From NCBI GenBank assembly GCA_008973525.1, contig WACJ01000519.1:1-64000 (forward strand): 64,000 bases of DNA, written 5' to 3'. The translations under genes and the position numbers were made by a program. Below, piece by piece: positions 21,230 through 31,944 of this stretch (the stretch's first letter is position 1; the number at the start of each line of letters is the position of its first letter). Source of the stretch: Stenopsyche tienmushanensis (taxonomy: Eukaryota > Arthropoda > Insecta > Trichoptera > Stenopsychidae). The notes under the pieces were generated by a model. That model was not told where the DNA came from and did not search any database. It saw nothing but the letters and a program-made list of their open reading frames with translations.

Positions 21230-21975
21230 GAGCGTTTTACTTAAAAAATAATAAGTTTTTTTATGGATTATCTTTATTTAGTGCTGGACTACAACGTCCA
21301 CAGCTATTTTTACAGCCGATATCCCATCAGTAAAACCATTTTTAAAATGTAGTTTTCAGACATCCACGCAGCCACTTGTGGCACCCAATTCATCACGGCG
21401 CTTGTTCGTTCGTCGAGTTTTTCGCTAATGCGTCCCCGTTTAAATTTAAGTAAAAGCTTGTAGATTATTTGCAACGAAGCACAAATTTGGCGGTTTCGGT
21501 GGTGGGCTAAATACACATTCTTGCGCCGAAATGTGTGTGCGTTCGCAATTTGGGCGTTCGAACACGGCGTGTATTTTAACCGAGAGCACTAATTAATACG
21601 TAACGTGTTCAATACGCGCGAGTGTTGCGCTTCGAAATGAAATACGTCTCATCATCTGGGCGCCTACCACATATTCGCCAATTATATATTTATGTAGCCG
21701 ACCGGGCGTATGTGCCTCAGCTGCGGCCCTGTTGCTCTGCTACGCTCTCGTAGCAGTCCACGCCGTTTCGTAGCAACAGGGTTGACACAAGGGTTTCCAT
21801 CTTATTTTTGTTCCTCGACCGCTTATTATACTGCGAGTTTATTTTATGGATAAAATTTGCGGCCTAATGCAAACAATGCCGGATTTACTTCTTTATTAAC
21901 CTCCTTGCTCAGATTGAGGTCATATTGTACCCGATTTGTATTTTTTTCCATTTCACTTTTCACCCGATTGAAATT
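21230..21975. other. No gene seen
   Basis: No recognised frame. The minus frame at 21310-21516 has no domain I can name. Confidence 0.4.
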
Positions 21976-21976
21976 G

Positions 21977-22076
21977 TTAGCTAAAAGATAAACCTGTGTT
22001 TGTGTAGTATATAATAAAATAGGCAAGTGTCTACTGATTGCTGCGGCGCGGCGTATGCACGTAGAGTGTGTGAAAC
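21977..22076 (-). repeat. Dispersed repeat family L, copy 3
   Basis: TTTGTGTAGTATATAATAAA is the inverted form of the family L core. The upstream part (TTAGCTAAAAGATAAACCTG) also matches copy 4 at 48606. Confidence 0.55.
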
Positions 22077-22082
22077 ACAAAT

Positions 22083-22343
22083 ATACATTATGACATTCTG
22101 GCGACCGAGTGCCATTGGATTTAGATTTTATTTATTATAAGGTATTCAAATTAACGTATTCCAACTATTTAAAATTGACATCATTTTCTGGTTAGCTTCA
22201 TCAACAAGTTTGAACCAGTCTGGTACCATCTTAACAAGCTTGTAGTCTCCTTTCTGGCCTCCTAAATTCAATAACACTCAGTCGCCAGACTGTCATAATG
22301 ATAGTCCAGAATCACGCCAAAACATAACTATTCAATTATGCAC
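22083..22343 (-). mobile_element. MITE family F, copy 2
   Basis: The reverse complement reads TAGTTATGTTTTGGCGTGAT, ATTATGACAGTCTGGCGACT, TACCAGACTGGTTCAAA and AACCAGAAAATGATGTCAA in the same order as copy 1 (6853-7147). The left edge carries a second, inverted TTATGACATTCTGGCG block. The inverted ends are therefore longer here than in copy 1. Confidence 0.7.
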
Positions 22344-22674
22344 ATGTGTTAGATGATCTTCAATTAATACTGTCACACATAAAATAAAAGTAAAACACGC
22401 ATATATGTGCATGCGGTATTTATAGGGTTAATAACTGCTTTAATATTTACTTTTTCCAATTCAGGAAATCAAATTAAACCTGGATCAACACAATTATTCA
22501 AAAATATTAATATTGCCAATCTTCCAAATTTGTCGATACGGAAAATCAGGATAGAACTCGAATTTTTATAATAAGAGTTAAAAATTTAAGCCAAGGGTTC
22601 CCAATTACTTAACCATTTTGACCCATTTTAAAAGATTTTCTCCATAATATTCAGCATACACCGTAATCATAATA

Positions 22675-23363
22675 CACATGGGTCTGTTTTTATGCATATC
22701 TTTTTTATGCGATTTTGAAGTTGTGCGGTTTTCGGAGGACAAAGATTTTTTTATGCGAATGCGCATAAAAAAAACTAAAATTAACACTAGTGCACGTTAT
22801 AACCGTTCAAGTCATCCATATTTAGAACATCCAAATGTGAAAATAGTGTTTCTTCCACTCAACACGACATGCTTAATTCAGCCACTAGATTAAGGCATCA
22901 TTTTATTTTTTTAAAAAGTATTATATTAAGAACTCTTATCAATACATACTGAATAAACTAGAGAATGACTCATTGATTGTACCTGAAGTTTGGAAAAAGT
23001 TTTCAATTTTGGACTTTATAAATAATGTTTAATTCTTGTTGGAAAGCAATTTGGTCCGAATGTGTTACAGATGGCGATATAATAAAAAAATCGATTGTCA
23101 GTTAAAATCATTACTTTGGCAAATCAACCTAGTGAAGAAGGGTTTGATACTTTTTACATATCTCCATATCACGAATTGTGTAAAAAAAAAATAATGATTA
23201 AATCGTCGCAAAGTTTTTTTAATGCGGTTTTTGGTACATTCTATCACTTAGATTTGAAGTTATGCGGTTTTTAAAAATATGTAGTTCGAGTCTTTTTTAT
23301 GCGATTTTTTTTATATGCAACTCCCCGTGGAACATATCTATCGCATAAAAATAGACCCAAGTG
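22675..23363 (+). pseudogene. pogo/Tigger-like DNA transposon relic
   Basis: The ends are CACATGGGTCTGTTTTTATG at 22675 and the inverted CATAAAAATAGACCCAAGTG ending 23363, each flanked by TA (22673-22674 and 23364-23365). Several TTTTATGCG-type words repeat inside both ends. The plus-strand translation from about 22800 reads RSSHPYLEHPNVKIVFLPLN, then TTCLIQPLD, a stop and frameshift, then KKYYIKNSYQYILNKLEN, WKKFSILDFIN and SCWKAIWSE. The NV-IVFLP-NTT-LIQPLD motif is the DDE-domain signature of Tigger/pogo transposases. Only the C-terminal half of a transposase is present, with several disruptions. Confidence 0.85.
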
Positions 23364-23365
23364 TA

Positions 23366-24560
23366 CTAATGCTCATAAAAGACTAAGAAAAATAATCTGA
23401 AAAGACGGTTTTCAAACCTTCCGTCTATATGATATTAATATTTAAATATTACATTATTTAACAATTAAATAACAACAGGAATTTGTATCATTAGTATCCA
23501 ACAGTCCCCTGGATTATTTTCAAGATACCTTTAACAGCACGCTTGAATCACATTTGGATTCACAGATCTAAGCTATTATACCAATATTTAATATATTATT
23601 TATTAAATGAAGCTTAATTATAGTCTGCCACATCTTGTTTTTGACATTTTTTATTATGTCAGCGTTCTTATGGAAGCACTATATTATTATTACAATCTAT
23701 TTTGCCAAATATGCCTGTAGTCTTCAACGAGTAGCCTTCATTCCGTTGATGATGAGATATAAAACTATTTTTGGCTTAAATTAACATATTTGTAATCACA
23801 GCCGGAGAGGGTATTTTGAAAAGAGGCTTTCGAGTCTAATTGCCTTCTATTGTTGGTTTAATTAATATTTGGTGATTTCGCAACCCTATCTGGCGAGGGC
23901 GAATTGTAGCGACTTACGTCTCTCCCCGAGTGTGAGTCTTCGCTCTTATATTGCGAGCATCCAGCGTGTACTTCCGTTTTCCACCAGCTTCGGTTCGCTT
24001 ATGACGTTTGCTATACATATATATATATATTTTTGAATATGTCGGATTCAGGTTTTGCTCTCTCTCGTTGTATATTTATGTATGCAAAGAAGCTTTGTTC
24101 GAGTCGTGTATGTGTGCAGAGAACTATTGAGTTTTCTTGCGACTTTCTATGTATCAAATGGGGGAGGGAAATCCTCCCGCAACGGAGCGAAAACTACGTT
24201 AAATATTTTATAAATCGGTACAGCTTCAGACTCTTATACCTCAACATCTCGTTGAGCGTGCTATTTGTATCCAAATCGGAATAGCTCAAGGTACAAAGAA
24301 AAAAATCGTACGTGTACATTTTTTTAAATTACAAATGCAAGCATACATGCATATTAATAAAGCCGTGTCCTTTAGGTCTTGATTTTTTTTTAAATTTAGG
24401 ACTTCTTATACAGCTGATTCAACGTAAGGGTGGCTTAATGATCCACATAATGATGCATCCTCGACCTACAACTATTATACGCTAAATGATTTAAAATTAA
24501 ATAGGACCTCTCTAGTTTTTATTCTGTAGAGTCTGCTCCTTCGTTTACAACAGTTAAATC
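23366..24560. other. No gene seen
   Basis: A more GC-balanced block at 23880-24200 contains a short unrecognised frame (24033-24284) and a short TA run near 24016. No repeat shared with the rest of the window was detected. Confidence 0.4.
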
Positions 24561-24565
24561 TTGGA

Positions 24566-24700
24566 TTATAGAGTTTAAACGAGGCCATACGAGCTGCTAA
24601 GACGCTATATATCGCATGTTGACTGAATATTTTGACATGAGAAAGCTGTGCGCAAGATGGGCGCCGCGTTTGCTCACAATGGAACAAAAGCAGCGTTGTG
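24566..24700 (+). pseudogene. mariner transposase fragment
   Basis: From 24639 the frame reads MRKLCARWAPRLLTMEQKQR without a stop, the best preserved example of this mariner segment in the window. The 70 bases before it match 5838-5913. The family B repeat begins at its 3' side. Catalytic motifs are absent. Confidence 0.7.
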
Positions 24701-24990
24701 ATACACAAACATTGATTTATATATATAAGATCTACTGTAAGTTAATTATACTATACCTATATTATTTGAAAAAGTACAAACAACAATTTGGCAAAGTTTT
24801 ATCGCAATCAAATGAACGATATGGCAGCCCATTAAATACGGACAAACAAACATTGCTTTTTATATGTTATACTATGCCTATGTTACTCGCGGAATTCTTA
24901 GAAATAAATGAACGAAGTTTTATTGCAATCTAATGAGCGGTATGGCAGCGCATTTCGAACGAACAAAACCCAATTCATTTTTAAATATTA
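24700..24990 (-). repeat. 122-bp repeat dimer, family B (copy 1)
   Basis: Two head-to-tail units share GCGATAAAACTT-type and GGTATGGCAGC-type words. Read on the minus strand, the copy starts AAAAATGAATTGGGTTTTG, as do the copies at 40004, 48722 and 54345. It has small length differences and no coding capacity. The TATATAAAAATGAATT style of end resembles those of Helentron-associated elements in insects. That assignment is inference. Confidence 0.65.
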
Positions 24991-25082
24991 AATTATTATT
25001 TTATTAATATTTACAAACATATAATTAATTAATGAAAGTTAATTACATAACATTTTCTACATAGCTATACATGGACCGACAT

Positions 25083-25556
25083 TTTTTTTTTTTTCGGGGG
25101 GGCTTGGGGGAGTCTTTTGCTACGTTTCACACATAGGCCCTATGACTAATACTTTTTATGTCTATGAAGTTTTTATTAAATTTATTTACAAAGTTTGTTT
25201 AAATTGGCCACTTCTGCTTCGTATTTAGACAGGATACCCTTTCGTTATTTCAACTGTATTTGTCTAAAGTAGCATTTATTCTTTCATTTTTGCAAAAAGC
25301 GGTTCTTATTCTTTCAATTAGAATTTCTTTTGTAAGCACCTCTATCATATAAATTGATTCTTTTGCACGTCCCTAGACAAAGAAATCCAGTGGTGTCAGA
25401 TCTGGAGACCGTGTGAGCTACGGAATAGTGAACGTCCTTAGGCAAAGAAATCCAGTAGTGTCAGGTCTGGATACTGTGTACGCCACGGAGTGAATTAAAG
25501 GTGAAATTTAGTGAGAAACGTAGCAAAAGACCCCCTAACCTCAAAAAAAAAGTCAG
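25083..25556 (-). pseudogene. Tc1/mariner-like non-autonomous element, family G copy 2
   Basis: The ends are inverted copies over about 40 bases: GGGGGAGTCTTTTGCTACG then TTTCACACATAGG at 25107-25140, and the complement AACGTAGCAAAAGACCCCCT at 25508-25527. Inside, the minus strand encodes RSPDLTPLDFF-like sequence twice, in a direct tandem repeat of about 65 bases starting near 25375 and 25440. This motif carries the second catalytic Asp in insect Tc1/mariner-like transposases. The remainder of the transposase is deleted. Confidence 0.7.
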
Positions 25557-25816
25557 TTCATGTGCAAAACACCCTGTATACGTATCGAATCAAGCAGTAT
25601 CGCTCTTGATAAGGGTTTAGTGCACGAAAAAAATATGTCCTCACATTCCGCCTCATTGAAACAAAGTGTTTAGCTTTCGCTACAAAAAACATTTATTTCG
25701 CTTTCGATATAAGTCGTCTCAATCATTTGTTCTTATGTCATGTCTTCTTCATTTATAAATTGATCGGAAGTAATAAATAGAAGAGTGGAATATGAAATGG
25801 ACTATTGACAATCTTG

Positions 25817-26080
25817 TTGGGACACTAGAGCATGAACGGTAACGTATTCACGTGTCACGAGGTAGCCGGGATCCCCGGTAGCTGGGGCTGGCGGACGGCT
25901 ATCGACCCGCGCCCGGGATGCTGCTTCTGCCCTCCTTCTTCTCCCCATTCCTGGACCTCTCCAACTCCTGCCTCCCGTCCCCCACTCCCGTGCTCCACTA
26001 ACCTACAGCTGGAGCGACTGGATCGTACTAGGTCACTATGTGTCGTAAATAAATATTCTATACGCTCGTAGACAAAGCAA
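25817..26080 (+). mobile_element. Possible LTR of a second family
   Basis: TGTTGGGACACTAG opens a block that becomes strongly C-rich at 25900-26000, with many CTCC and CCC words. It is followed by AATAAATATT near 26048. TG at one end, a GC-rich body and a late AATAAA are LTR-like. There is no second copy in the window and no primer-binding site, so this is tentative. The 79-codon frame inside it is unrecognised. Confidence 0.3.
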
Positions 26081-26084
26081 CTCT

Positions 26085-27270
26085 TCAGCCCGTTTTTGCC
26101 GGATAAACTGATTTCATTCCGTACTCATCGCACGCTGTTAATGAATGCTTCGTATTCCAATAACACCTCGCCGTCTTTCATTATGCCGACTTTTGGACCG
26201 GGACGCAAACATGTGCCCGTTGGCCTGTAAAATACATGGAGTCATCCCTGCTAAATACATATTCATACGCGCGTTTATTTTTTATTTTAATTATTCACGT
26301 CCTCCCTACAAACACTGCTTTGTAGCAGCTAAACCAGCGAGAAAATTGTTTTTTTCTGTTGTTTTTGTTTTCTCTCCTCCTGTTGTTTTCTTTGCCGTCT
26401 TTTTTGCGTTTCCGCCAATCGCTAACTTTACTCCCTCTTTCTTAAAAAATACTTTTTAAAAGAGCATTTTTGATGCCAGTTTTATTATTTGAATATCTCT
26501 TTTGAAAGGCACTGGAAGCTCATCCCTCGCGGACGTTGTATTGTTTTTACTGCCCTCCCACCTTTCGGTTGTTTCCTTTTAAAAGGGCAGGTCTTCCACC
26601 GCACACTTTATCTTTTTCTCTTATTTATCTTCTTTTTACGCATTTCTAAGTCTGAAACAAGACCCGAACTCTAAACACCGAAGTTAGTGAAACTTTTAAC
26701 GAGAACCCATATATATTTTATCTTAAGATGCCCACTCAAATACAAAGTACCGTCTTTAAATTAACAGCGGACGGCTATTATCGCTCTTTGAATAATTAAA
26801 TTTATTTTTGCGCCATTTTCCTCTTCTATTGCAGTCGAAAATGTTTACATTGTATTAGAATTATGAACAATATATGGTTTTATAACATAAAATTCAATGT
26901 AAATTAAGAAAGTCACAATCTACCAAGTTTTCGACGTTGCAGACATTAATAACAATTTTCAAAACCTGAATAATTGTATCATTCATAGCGGCATTAAATC
27001 AAAATGTACAAAGGTCCTTTTTAGTTTACAAGTAGTTTACGTTATTTATTATTAAATAAACGTCGTATACTTACTATACAAGGTGGATAGGACTTTAAAA
27101 CACGTGGCCGCATTTTTAGCTTGATTAAATTATTGCAACTTTAAAAGCATTTCAATGTTAAGTACATATCATCATCATCATATGTCAGCCACAAACAGTC
27201 CACTACAAGACTTGAGCTTCTTCAATATCCATTCACAGGAAGGGGTTACATCAATATTGAAGGTAGCATG
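26085..27270. other. No gene confirmed; one kinase-like splice-exon candidate
   Basis: T-rich sequence. Unrecognised frames at 26145-26459 and 26489-26674 are driven by pyrimidine-rich composition. A strong acceptor-like sequence ending GCAG at 26834 is followed by GAA AAT GTT TAC ATT GTA TTA GAA TTA (ENVYIVLEL) and then TGA at 26864. It is discussed as a finding and not called as a gene. Confidence 0.4.
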
Positions 27271-27274
27271 ACCT

Positions 27275-27365
27275 CCGAGTTTCATTTATAATGCTCACCC
27301 AACGGGCCACCTGGATGAACATGTCGAAGGGTGCTTTCGCGACCGTCTTGATATGGAGTGTGGAA
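27275..27365 (-). repeat. Dispersed repeat family J, copy 1
   Basis: The reverse complement contains TTCATCCAGGTGGCCCGTTG and GGTGAGC, matching 57055-57135 (TTCGCCCAGGTGGCCCGCTG, GGTGAGC) over about 80 bases. A short peptide frame (VARWVS) is shared, but I cannot name a protein. Confidence 0.5.
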
Positions 27366-27564
27366 AATTTGTAAATATTGAGTAGTTTTTCTCAGGGGAT
27401 AGTGAAAAAGTACTTTAAACGACCTTATTGATTTTGCTGAAGAGGACTGTCTGGAGTACTAAGGGCCCAGTCCCTCCTTTCTTTGCGAGAGCGCAGTTGG
27501 GCTAGGGTGAAGTCCTATGTGACGTAAAAATGCATCTTGGATTTGCTCTTACACCAACTGAGGC

Positions 27565-27640
27565 GTATCCCAGTAGTACACTTACGTGAATTATTGCTTC
27601 AAACCACGTGTAGTGGGGCTGAAGACCAACTGTTTCCATC
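27565..27640 (+). repeat. Dispersed repeat family Q, copy 2
   Basis: GTAGTACACTTACGTGA, ATTATTGCTTCAAACC and GTGTAG match 9165-9240. Confidence 0.45.
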
Positions 27641-27767
27641 TCGCTCAATCGCCGTATTGCGCGCGCATCCTTTCTATCCCCGTCACTCGTCAGACCAATA
27701 TTCGCCAATATGGTGCATCCGTTAAACGTCTCGTAAAACAAATTTCGCACACAAACAACGATTGTGC

Positions 27768-27845
27768 TTATTTGAAAACCTTTTTGGATACACGTCCAAT
27801 AACTCACCAAAGTTTCATCGCAATCGAATGAATGGTATAGGAATG
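27768..27845 (-). repeat. Partial family B unit
   Basis: A single degraded unit: AACTCACCAAAGTTTCATCG, then CAATCGAATGAATGGTAT. It aligns with the minus-strand form of the 122-bp repeat. Confidence 0.5.
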
Positions 27846-27849
27846 TATA

Positions 27850-29195
27850 GTCCACAAACATACATTTGTATTTTACTTAGAATCACGAAATACTACTTTT
27901 CTTTTTATTACCACGAGGTACTAAACTAAAGAATAAATACAAATAAAGTTTGTTTGAAATATTATACGTGCTGCGAACGTACAGACAGACATACATCGTT
28001 TCCTAATAATGGAGGTATATTTTATTTAGAAGATCAAATATCAAAGATATTTTAGCAAAGGAGTTCAACGTCCTTATAAATTCCCTTAATTACATAAACA
28101 ACTATATTTTTCCCTGTTGTCAACCCACTCCTCCCTGTTGTTTTGTTTATCGTGACCTCACCACGTGATGTTTGAATTACATATCTTACGACGAATTCAA
28201 ATGACTCCCTACAGGTGGCACTTCAAATCCTATATTTCTTGGAGTGCTTTCCGCAAGGTATTTAACCCTTTGAATATTATATTACAAAATATTTCTTTAT
28301 CTTGTTTAATTGTGCTAACGTACGTTACTTGTATCAATGACGATATATTGTATTTTACCACTCTGATAAAAAAAAATCACGACTTTGTTTAAGAATAAAT
28401 AAAATATCGCCTTAGAATGGATCCACCCTCCGTATATTTAGCCAAATTATAATTAATAATTTGCCCGACATAATTTAGCTGCATTGCTATTTCAACCTAT
28501 GAGGGTATGAAAACCACAACATGGAATGTATGTTCACGTCCAGGTAAAACACCTCCAAAGACGAACACCGGATACGCTTTTGTAAATAGCCATTTCCTTG
28601 GCTTTTCCTGCCTGGCGCAGTAAGCCGAGCTCTGGAATAGAGTACGTCGTGAAAAACCGCAATATTTACATTGTTTATGAGAAATAAAATGCCTGTATCT
28701 GGTGGTCGTTGTAAAAAAAAAACACATGGGACGTTCAAACATGTCAGAATCTGTTGCGGGGAAAAAGGTGAAAAGTAGACGGAGCGTGAAATGTAAACAA
28801 GGGATGCAAACAAACCCGGTTAAGGAGTAGAAGTGTAGATGGAATGTTTCAGAAGGGCTGAAAGTGTAGACGTAGCGAAACAGAAAAACAATAGAGAACA
28901 AACCCGACTCTTAAACCTTGGTAAATATCGTCGAAATATTATACGGGAATAAATATCGCCGGGAATTATAGGATAATCACAATTTATCACGACCCAGAGC
29001 ATCCCATATTCATAGATAACATAATTTGTTTATCATATCTAAATGTATATTTTATTATTTGCATATTGTTGGAGTGGAATAACTAAATTTTACGCTTAAA
29101 TATAATATTTTCCCTTTTAAAAATTGAATATCAAACATTCTTCCTATAATCTTTTACTGTATTTTTCCGGGCTTTGAACCGTTATTTTTCCATAT
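27850..29195. other. No gene seen
   Basis: The longest frames are 134 and 108 codons on the minus strand at 28487-28901, overlapping each other in different frames. Neither has a recognised domain, and both are rich in Phe, Ser and Cys as expected of chance frames in this composition. Confidence 0.4.
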
Positions 29196-29199
29196 GGGT

Positions 29200-29470
29200 T
29201 GTGGTTTCGAACCGGAACGAAACCAAATACACACGACGCTCTAATGTTAATCCACTTTTCTGTAGCTTGATAATGAACCAGGCTCAATAAATGTCAACGT
29301 CAAAAAAATTAGTCAACGATAAGAATGATGTGAGTGTCTTAATTATCAAAACAAACGCCTACTCTCAAGACAACACGAACGAAAGTCGTCTTATCTTTGT
29401 TCAAAGAGCTTAATAGCTTTTCCGACGATGACGATTTCAGTTAATTATACCTACATTTTATGACGGTTAA
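29200..29470 (-). mobile_element. TTAA-type MITE, family D copy 2
   Basis: The reverse complement starts TTAACCGTCATAAAATG at 29470 and runs through TTAACTGAAATCG and GAGAGTAGGCGTTTGTTTTG, matching 2854-2980. The other end (CACGACGCTCTAATG ... GCTTGATAATGA) matches the complement of 3185-3250. The TTAA on the far side is not preserved. Confidence 0.6.
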
Positions 29471-29712
29471 AAGATTATTTAGAATATGATTTCTTGTTGA
29501 ATAGTAAGTTTGAACTTTTTTCTATAAAAAAAAAAGTGTAATGTGTACCTTTGTAATGTGTGGGGTACCTTTACAACATGACTTTGGCATCGATACACGG
29601 GTGTATGAAAATAATCATGGCTCATATGTATTATTTTTATACTATTGATCATGTCATTCATAATTCATTGCAAAATATTAAGTTTTATTTATTTTTTTAC
29701 TTAAAATTTGAT

Positions 29713-29713
<1 letters not shown>

Positions 29714-29753
<40 letters not shown>
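29714..29753. repeat. (TA)n microsatellite
   Basis: An almost uninterrupted TA dinucleotide run of about 38 bases ending at an ATACATA word. Confidence 0.95.
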
Positions 29754-29756
<3 letters not shown>

Positions 29757-30540
29757 GCAAATATTGGTAAAACCATTGGGGTAGATGTAGAACGATCGTA
29801 TTTATATGTATTTTTACATCAGACAGATTTATATTGGAAAGCACTCGTAATCCCCTTTTTGTGATTTTATTTCAAAACATTTTTGTGGATTTGCCGCTCC
29901 CGGAAAATATTTTTAAACGGGACTCAAAAAGGATTTAAAATCTGATGGTTTTTAGCGTACAGTCACATTGCATAGACGATATTTTAGATTAATTTAAGCC
30001 CAATCCGATCGCGTTTCGTATTGGGAACGGAGTTCGGTATACGAGTTCGAAATCCAGATTGTGGAATTTTATCCTGATTTTCTAGATTTAAAAAAAGTAA
30101 ATATTTTGGCTGTTAATAAAGTTGGGCATGGCCGCTATTGGCCTAAAATTCCTATCCAATTCATGGAGGACAATTGAAAACCTCTACATAAATTATTTTT
30201 CCAGAAAAATCTTTCATGGAAATTGTTTCTATTTGATAAAGGATAGCCTTGTTGTATTATATTGAATTAAATTGTTATTTTATTGTCTGGATATTTTTGA
30301 CGATTTGCCAAATAAGTTCGAATAATGTGCTTAACCCTTTGGCATCAGGTCGTCGCTTATGCGACTATCGAATGCGATGCGAAAAAAGCGGATCATCGTA
30401 AAAGCGACGCTCGGTTAGTAACAGTAGTCGTTTTTTCAAATTCGATAAAAAAGAATCCAAACATATTTTTACTGTACATTTTTTTAATCAAATCTACATT
30501 TTCAAAATATACAAAAAAATAATAATATAATAGGCTGATC

Positions 30541-30605
30541 AAATTTAAGGAATAAATAAAATAGCGTGTCATGATTGACATGATTTCAACCCTTCTAGAT
30601 ATATG
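30541..30605 (+). repeat. Dispersed repeat family E, copy 1
   Basis: GTGTCATGATTGACATGATT followed by TCAACCCTT matches 45105-45150 (CATGTTCTAGTTGACATAAT, TCAACCCTT) and, inverted, 55140-55180. Confidence 0.5.
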
Positions 30606-30628
30606 AAACAAAATAAGGAAAAAGATTC

Positions 30629-30885
30629 TTAGCCTTTCCTTTACTATGGTGTATTTACTACACTGAGTCGAGTTGTAGTAAAATTATAATAATGGGACTT
30701 TTTACAACATTACTATTATACTTTGAATCTCGATATACTATCCATAACGATATATATACTATCTATATTGTTATATATATTATCGAATATCGATATGAAA
30801 TATAATAAATACGGGGTTTTAGAATGTCATATACGCTATATACGTACTAAATACATAGCATCGTAAGGTAAAGGGAAAAGTCATA
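30629..30885 (+). mobile_element. Small TTAA-type element, family R copy 1
   Basis: The left side TTAGCCTTTCCTTTACTATG and right side GGTAAAGGGAAAAG are loose inverted copies. The blocks GTGTATTTACTACAC and ATCGATATGAAATATAATAA match the second copy at 43107-43215, whose left edge is a true TTAA. Confidence 0.5.
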
Positions 30886-31024
30886 AATTTGCTATACTAC
30901 ATACCACAGAGAAAAACAAAATTATTTTATTTTCGCAAAATGGCAACTGTTTTAATTTTTTATATTCTAAACTAGAATACTCCAATATTTTACTCTTTAA
31001 ATTTTTTTTCATTTCGATTTTGGT

Positions 31025-31255
31025 TTTGGTTATGCTCCTAGCATTTTTATCGATTCGGTTGCGGTTTTCATTCTAGAAAAAATAACGGTTTTACTGATAT
31101 ATCGGTTTTGGCTACGTTCCGGTTCAAAGCCTTGTTATTTATATCATTTCAGTTAAGTCCTTAACATTTTTAACGGTTCGGTTTTCGCTCCGTAAAAAAT
31201 AACGGATTTACCGGTTATCGGTTTCCGGTTTCGTTCCGGTTCGAAGTCTTGATCA
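31025..31255. repeat. Tandem CGGTT-rich repeat, hAT-like subterminal
   Basis: Two clear units with a period near 120 bases each contain ATTTTTA-CG-TTCGGTT, AAAAAATAACGG and GTTCCGGTTC(A/G)AAG, and a third more decayed unit lies to the left. GTTCCGGTTCGAAG-type words are typical of hAT subterminal arrays. Related sequence (GAACCGGAACGAAACC) occurs at 29205-29220. Confidence 0.5.
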
Positions 31256-31474
31256 AATGCTTTCATAATAAAATATCGATATATTTATCTATATCTATAT
31301 TTTGAGTCCCTAGTTGTTGTTCAAATGGTTCTCAACTGATTTTTACATAAAAAATGAATTATGCCAAATACAACACACCATTTTTTTACTTTATATTAAG
31401 CAAGTTTTGCGCCTTAAAATTGAGTTTTATGCAAGATTTTATAACTTTTTTGTAGAACTAAATAAATTTGATGT

Positions 31475-31850
31475 TGTACCGTGGGCGATTTACCATCCCT
31501 ACTTAGTAGATCTCTCTTCAGGTACAATGTATTATTTTAACAGCGCCATCTCCTGTGGCCCTGCGGAAACATTGCATCTGCATACCGACCGATCGTTTCT
31601 TGCGCGTACACCGTTGCTAACCAGGAGGTCACGCACTGCACGTCACCTCCCAACCGGGAGGTGACGTGCAGGAGGCGGTAGTTGGAAAGAGTTGTCAGTT
31701 AACCTTGGCTGCGGGAGAACGTCCTTCCCGCAGCCAGATCTCTCTCTCGTGTGGAATAAATTATTATTTAGAGAAGAGAGTCTTTTTCTTCGGTGCCCTT
31801 CTATTCCCATCCATTCGTCTAGCAACATCACGACCCGATAGAAGGATATT
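31475..31850 (+). mobile_element. Solo LTR family A (copy e) inside the piggyBac-like element
   Basis: It starts TGTACCGTGGGCGATTTACC and follows the LTR order: GGTACAATGTATT, GCGCCATCTCCTGTGGC, CCGACCGATCGTTTCTTGCG, GGAGGCGG, the CTGCGGGAGAACG...CCCGCAGCC stem, CTCTCTCGTGTGGAATAAA (polyadenylation signal) and AGCAACATCACGACCCG. It lacks the terminal GC-rich part and TAACA. A perfect 16-bp hairpin (31636-31671) sits in its middle and is absent from other copies. Confidence 0.8.
31636..31671. repeat. Perfect 16-bp hairpin within LTR copy e
   Basis: CTGCACGTCACCTCCC at 31636-31651 pairs perfectly with 31656-31671 across a 4-base AACC loop. Other LTR copies have only one arm (GGTGACGCGCAGGAGG-type), so this arose by a local inverted duplication. 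Confidence 0.85.
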
Positions 31851-31944
31851 ATTTAATCAAATTATTATATCTATCAAACATTAAATTTACGATATATTTT
31901 ATTGTTTTGCGCTCATTTTTTCCCGATGCCAAAGGGTTAAATGA

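Larger units (their letters stand above)
30331..31940 (+). mobile_element. piggyBac-like TTAA element with nested repeats
   Basis: The left end is TTAACCCTTTGGCATC at 30331-30346. The right end is the exact inverse, GATGCCAAAGGGTTAA, at 31925-31940. TTAA target duplication and CCCT termini are hallmarks of piggyBac elements. Next to the left end is a short hairpin (GTCGC TTAT GCGAC, 30352-30365). I see no transposase frame. The interior holds a family E segment (30541-30605), a family R segment with its own inverted ends (about 30629-30885), a tandem hAT-like CGGTT-rich repeat (31025-31255) and an LTR (31475-31850). Confidence 0.85.

Noticed and set aside
28487..28901. Minus-strand frames of 108 and 134 codons
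   Set aside because: They overlap in different frames, are rich in Phe and Ser, and have no recognised domain.
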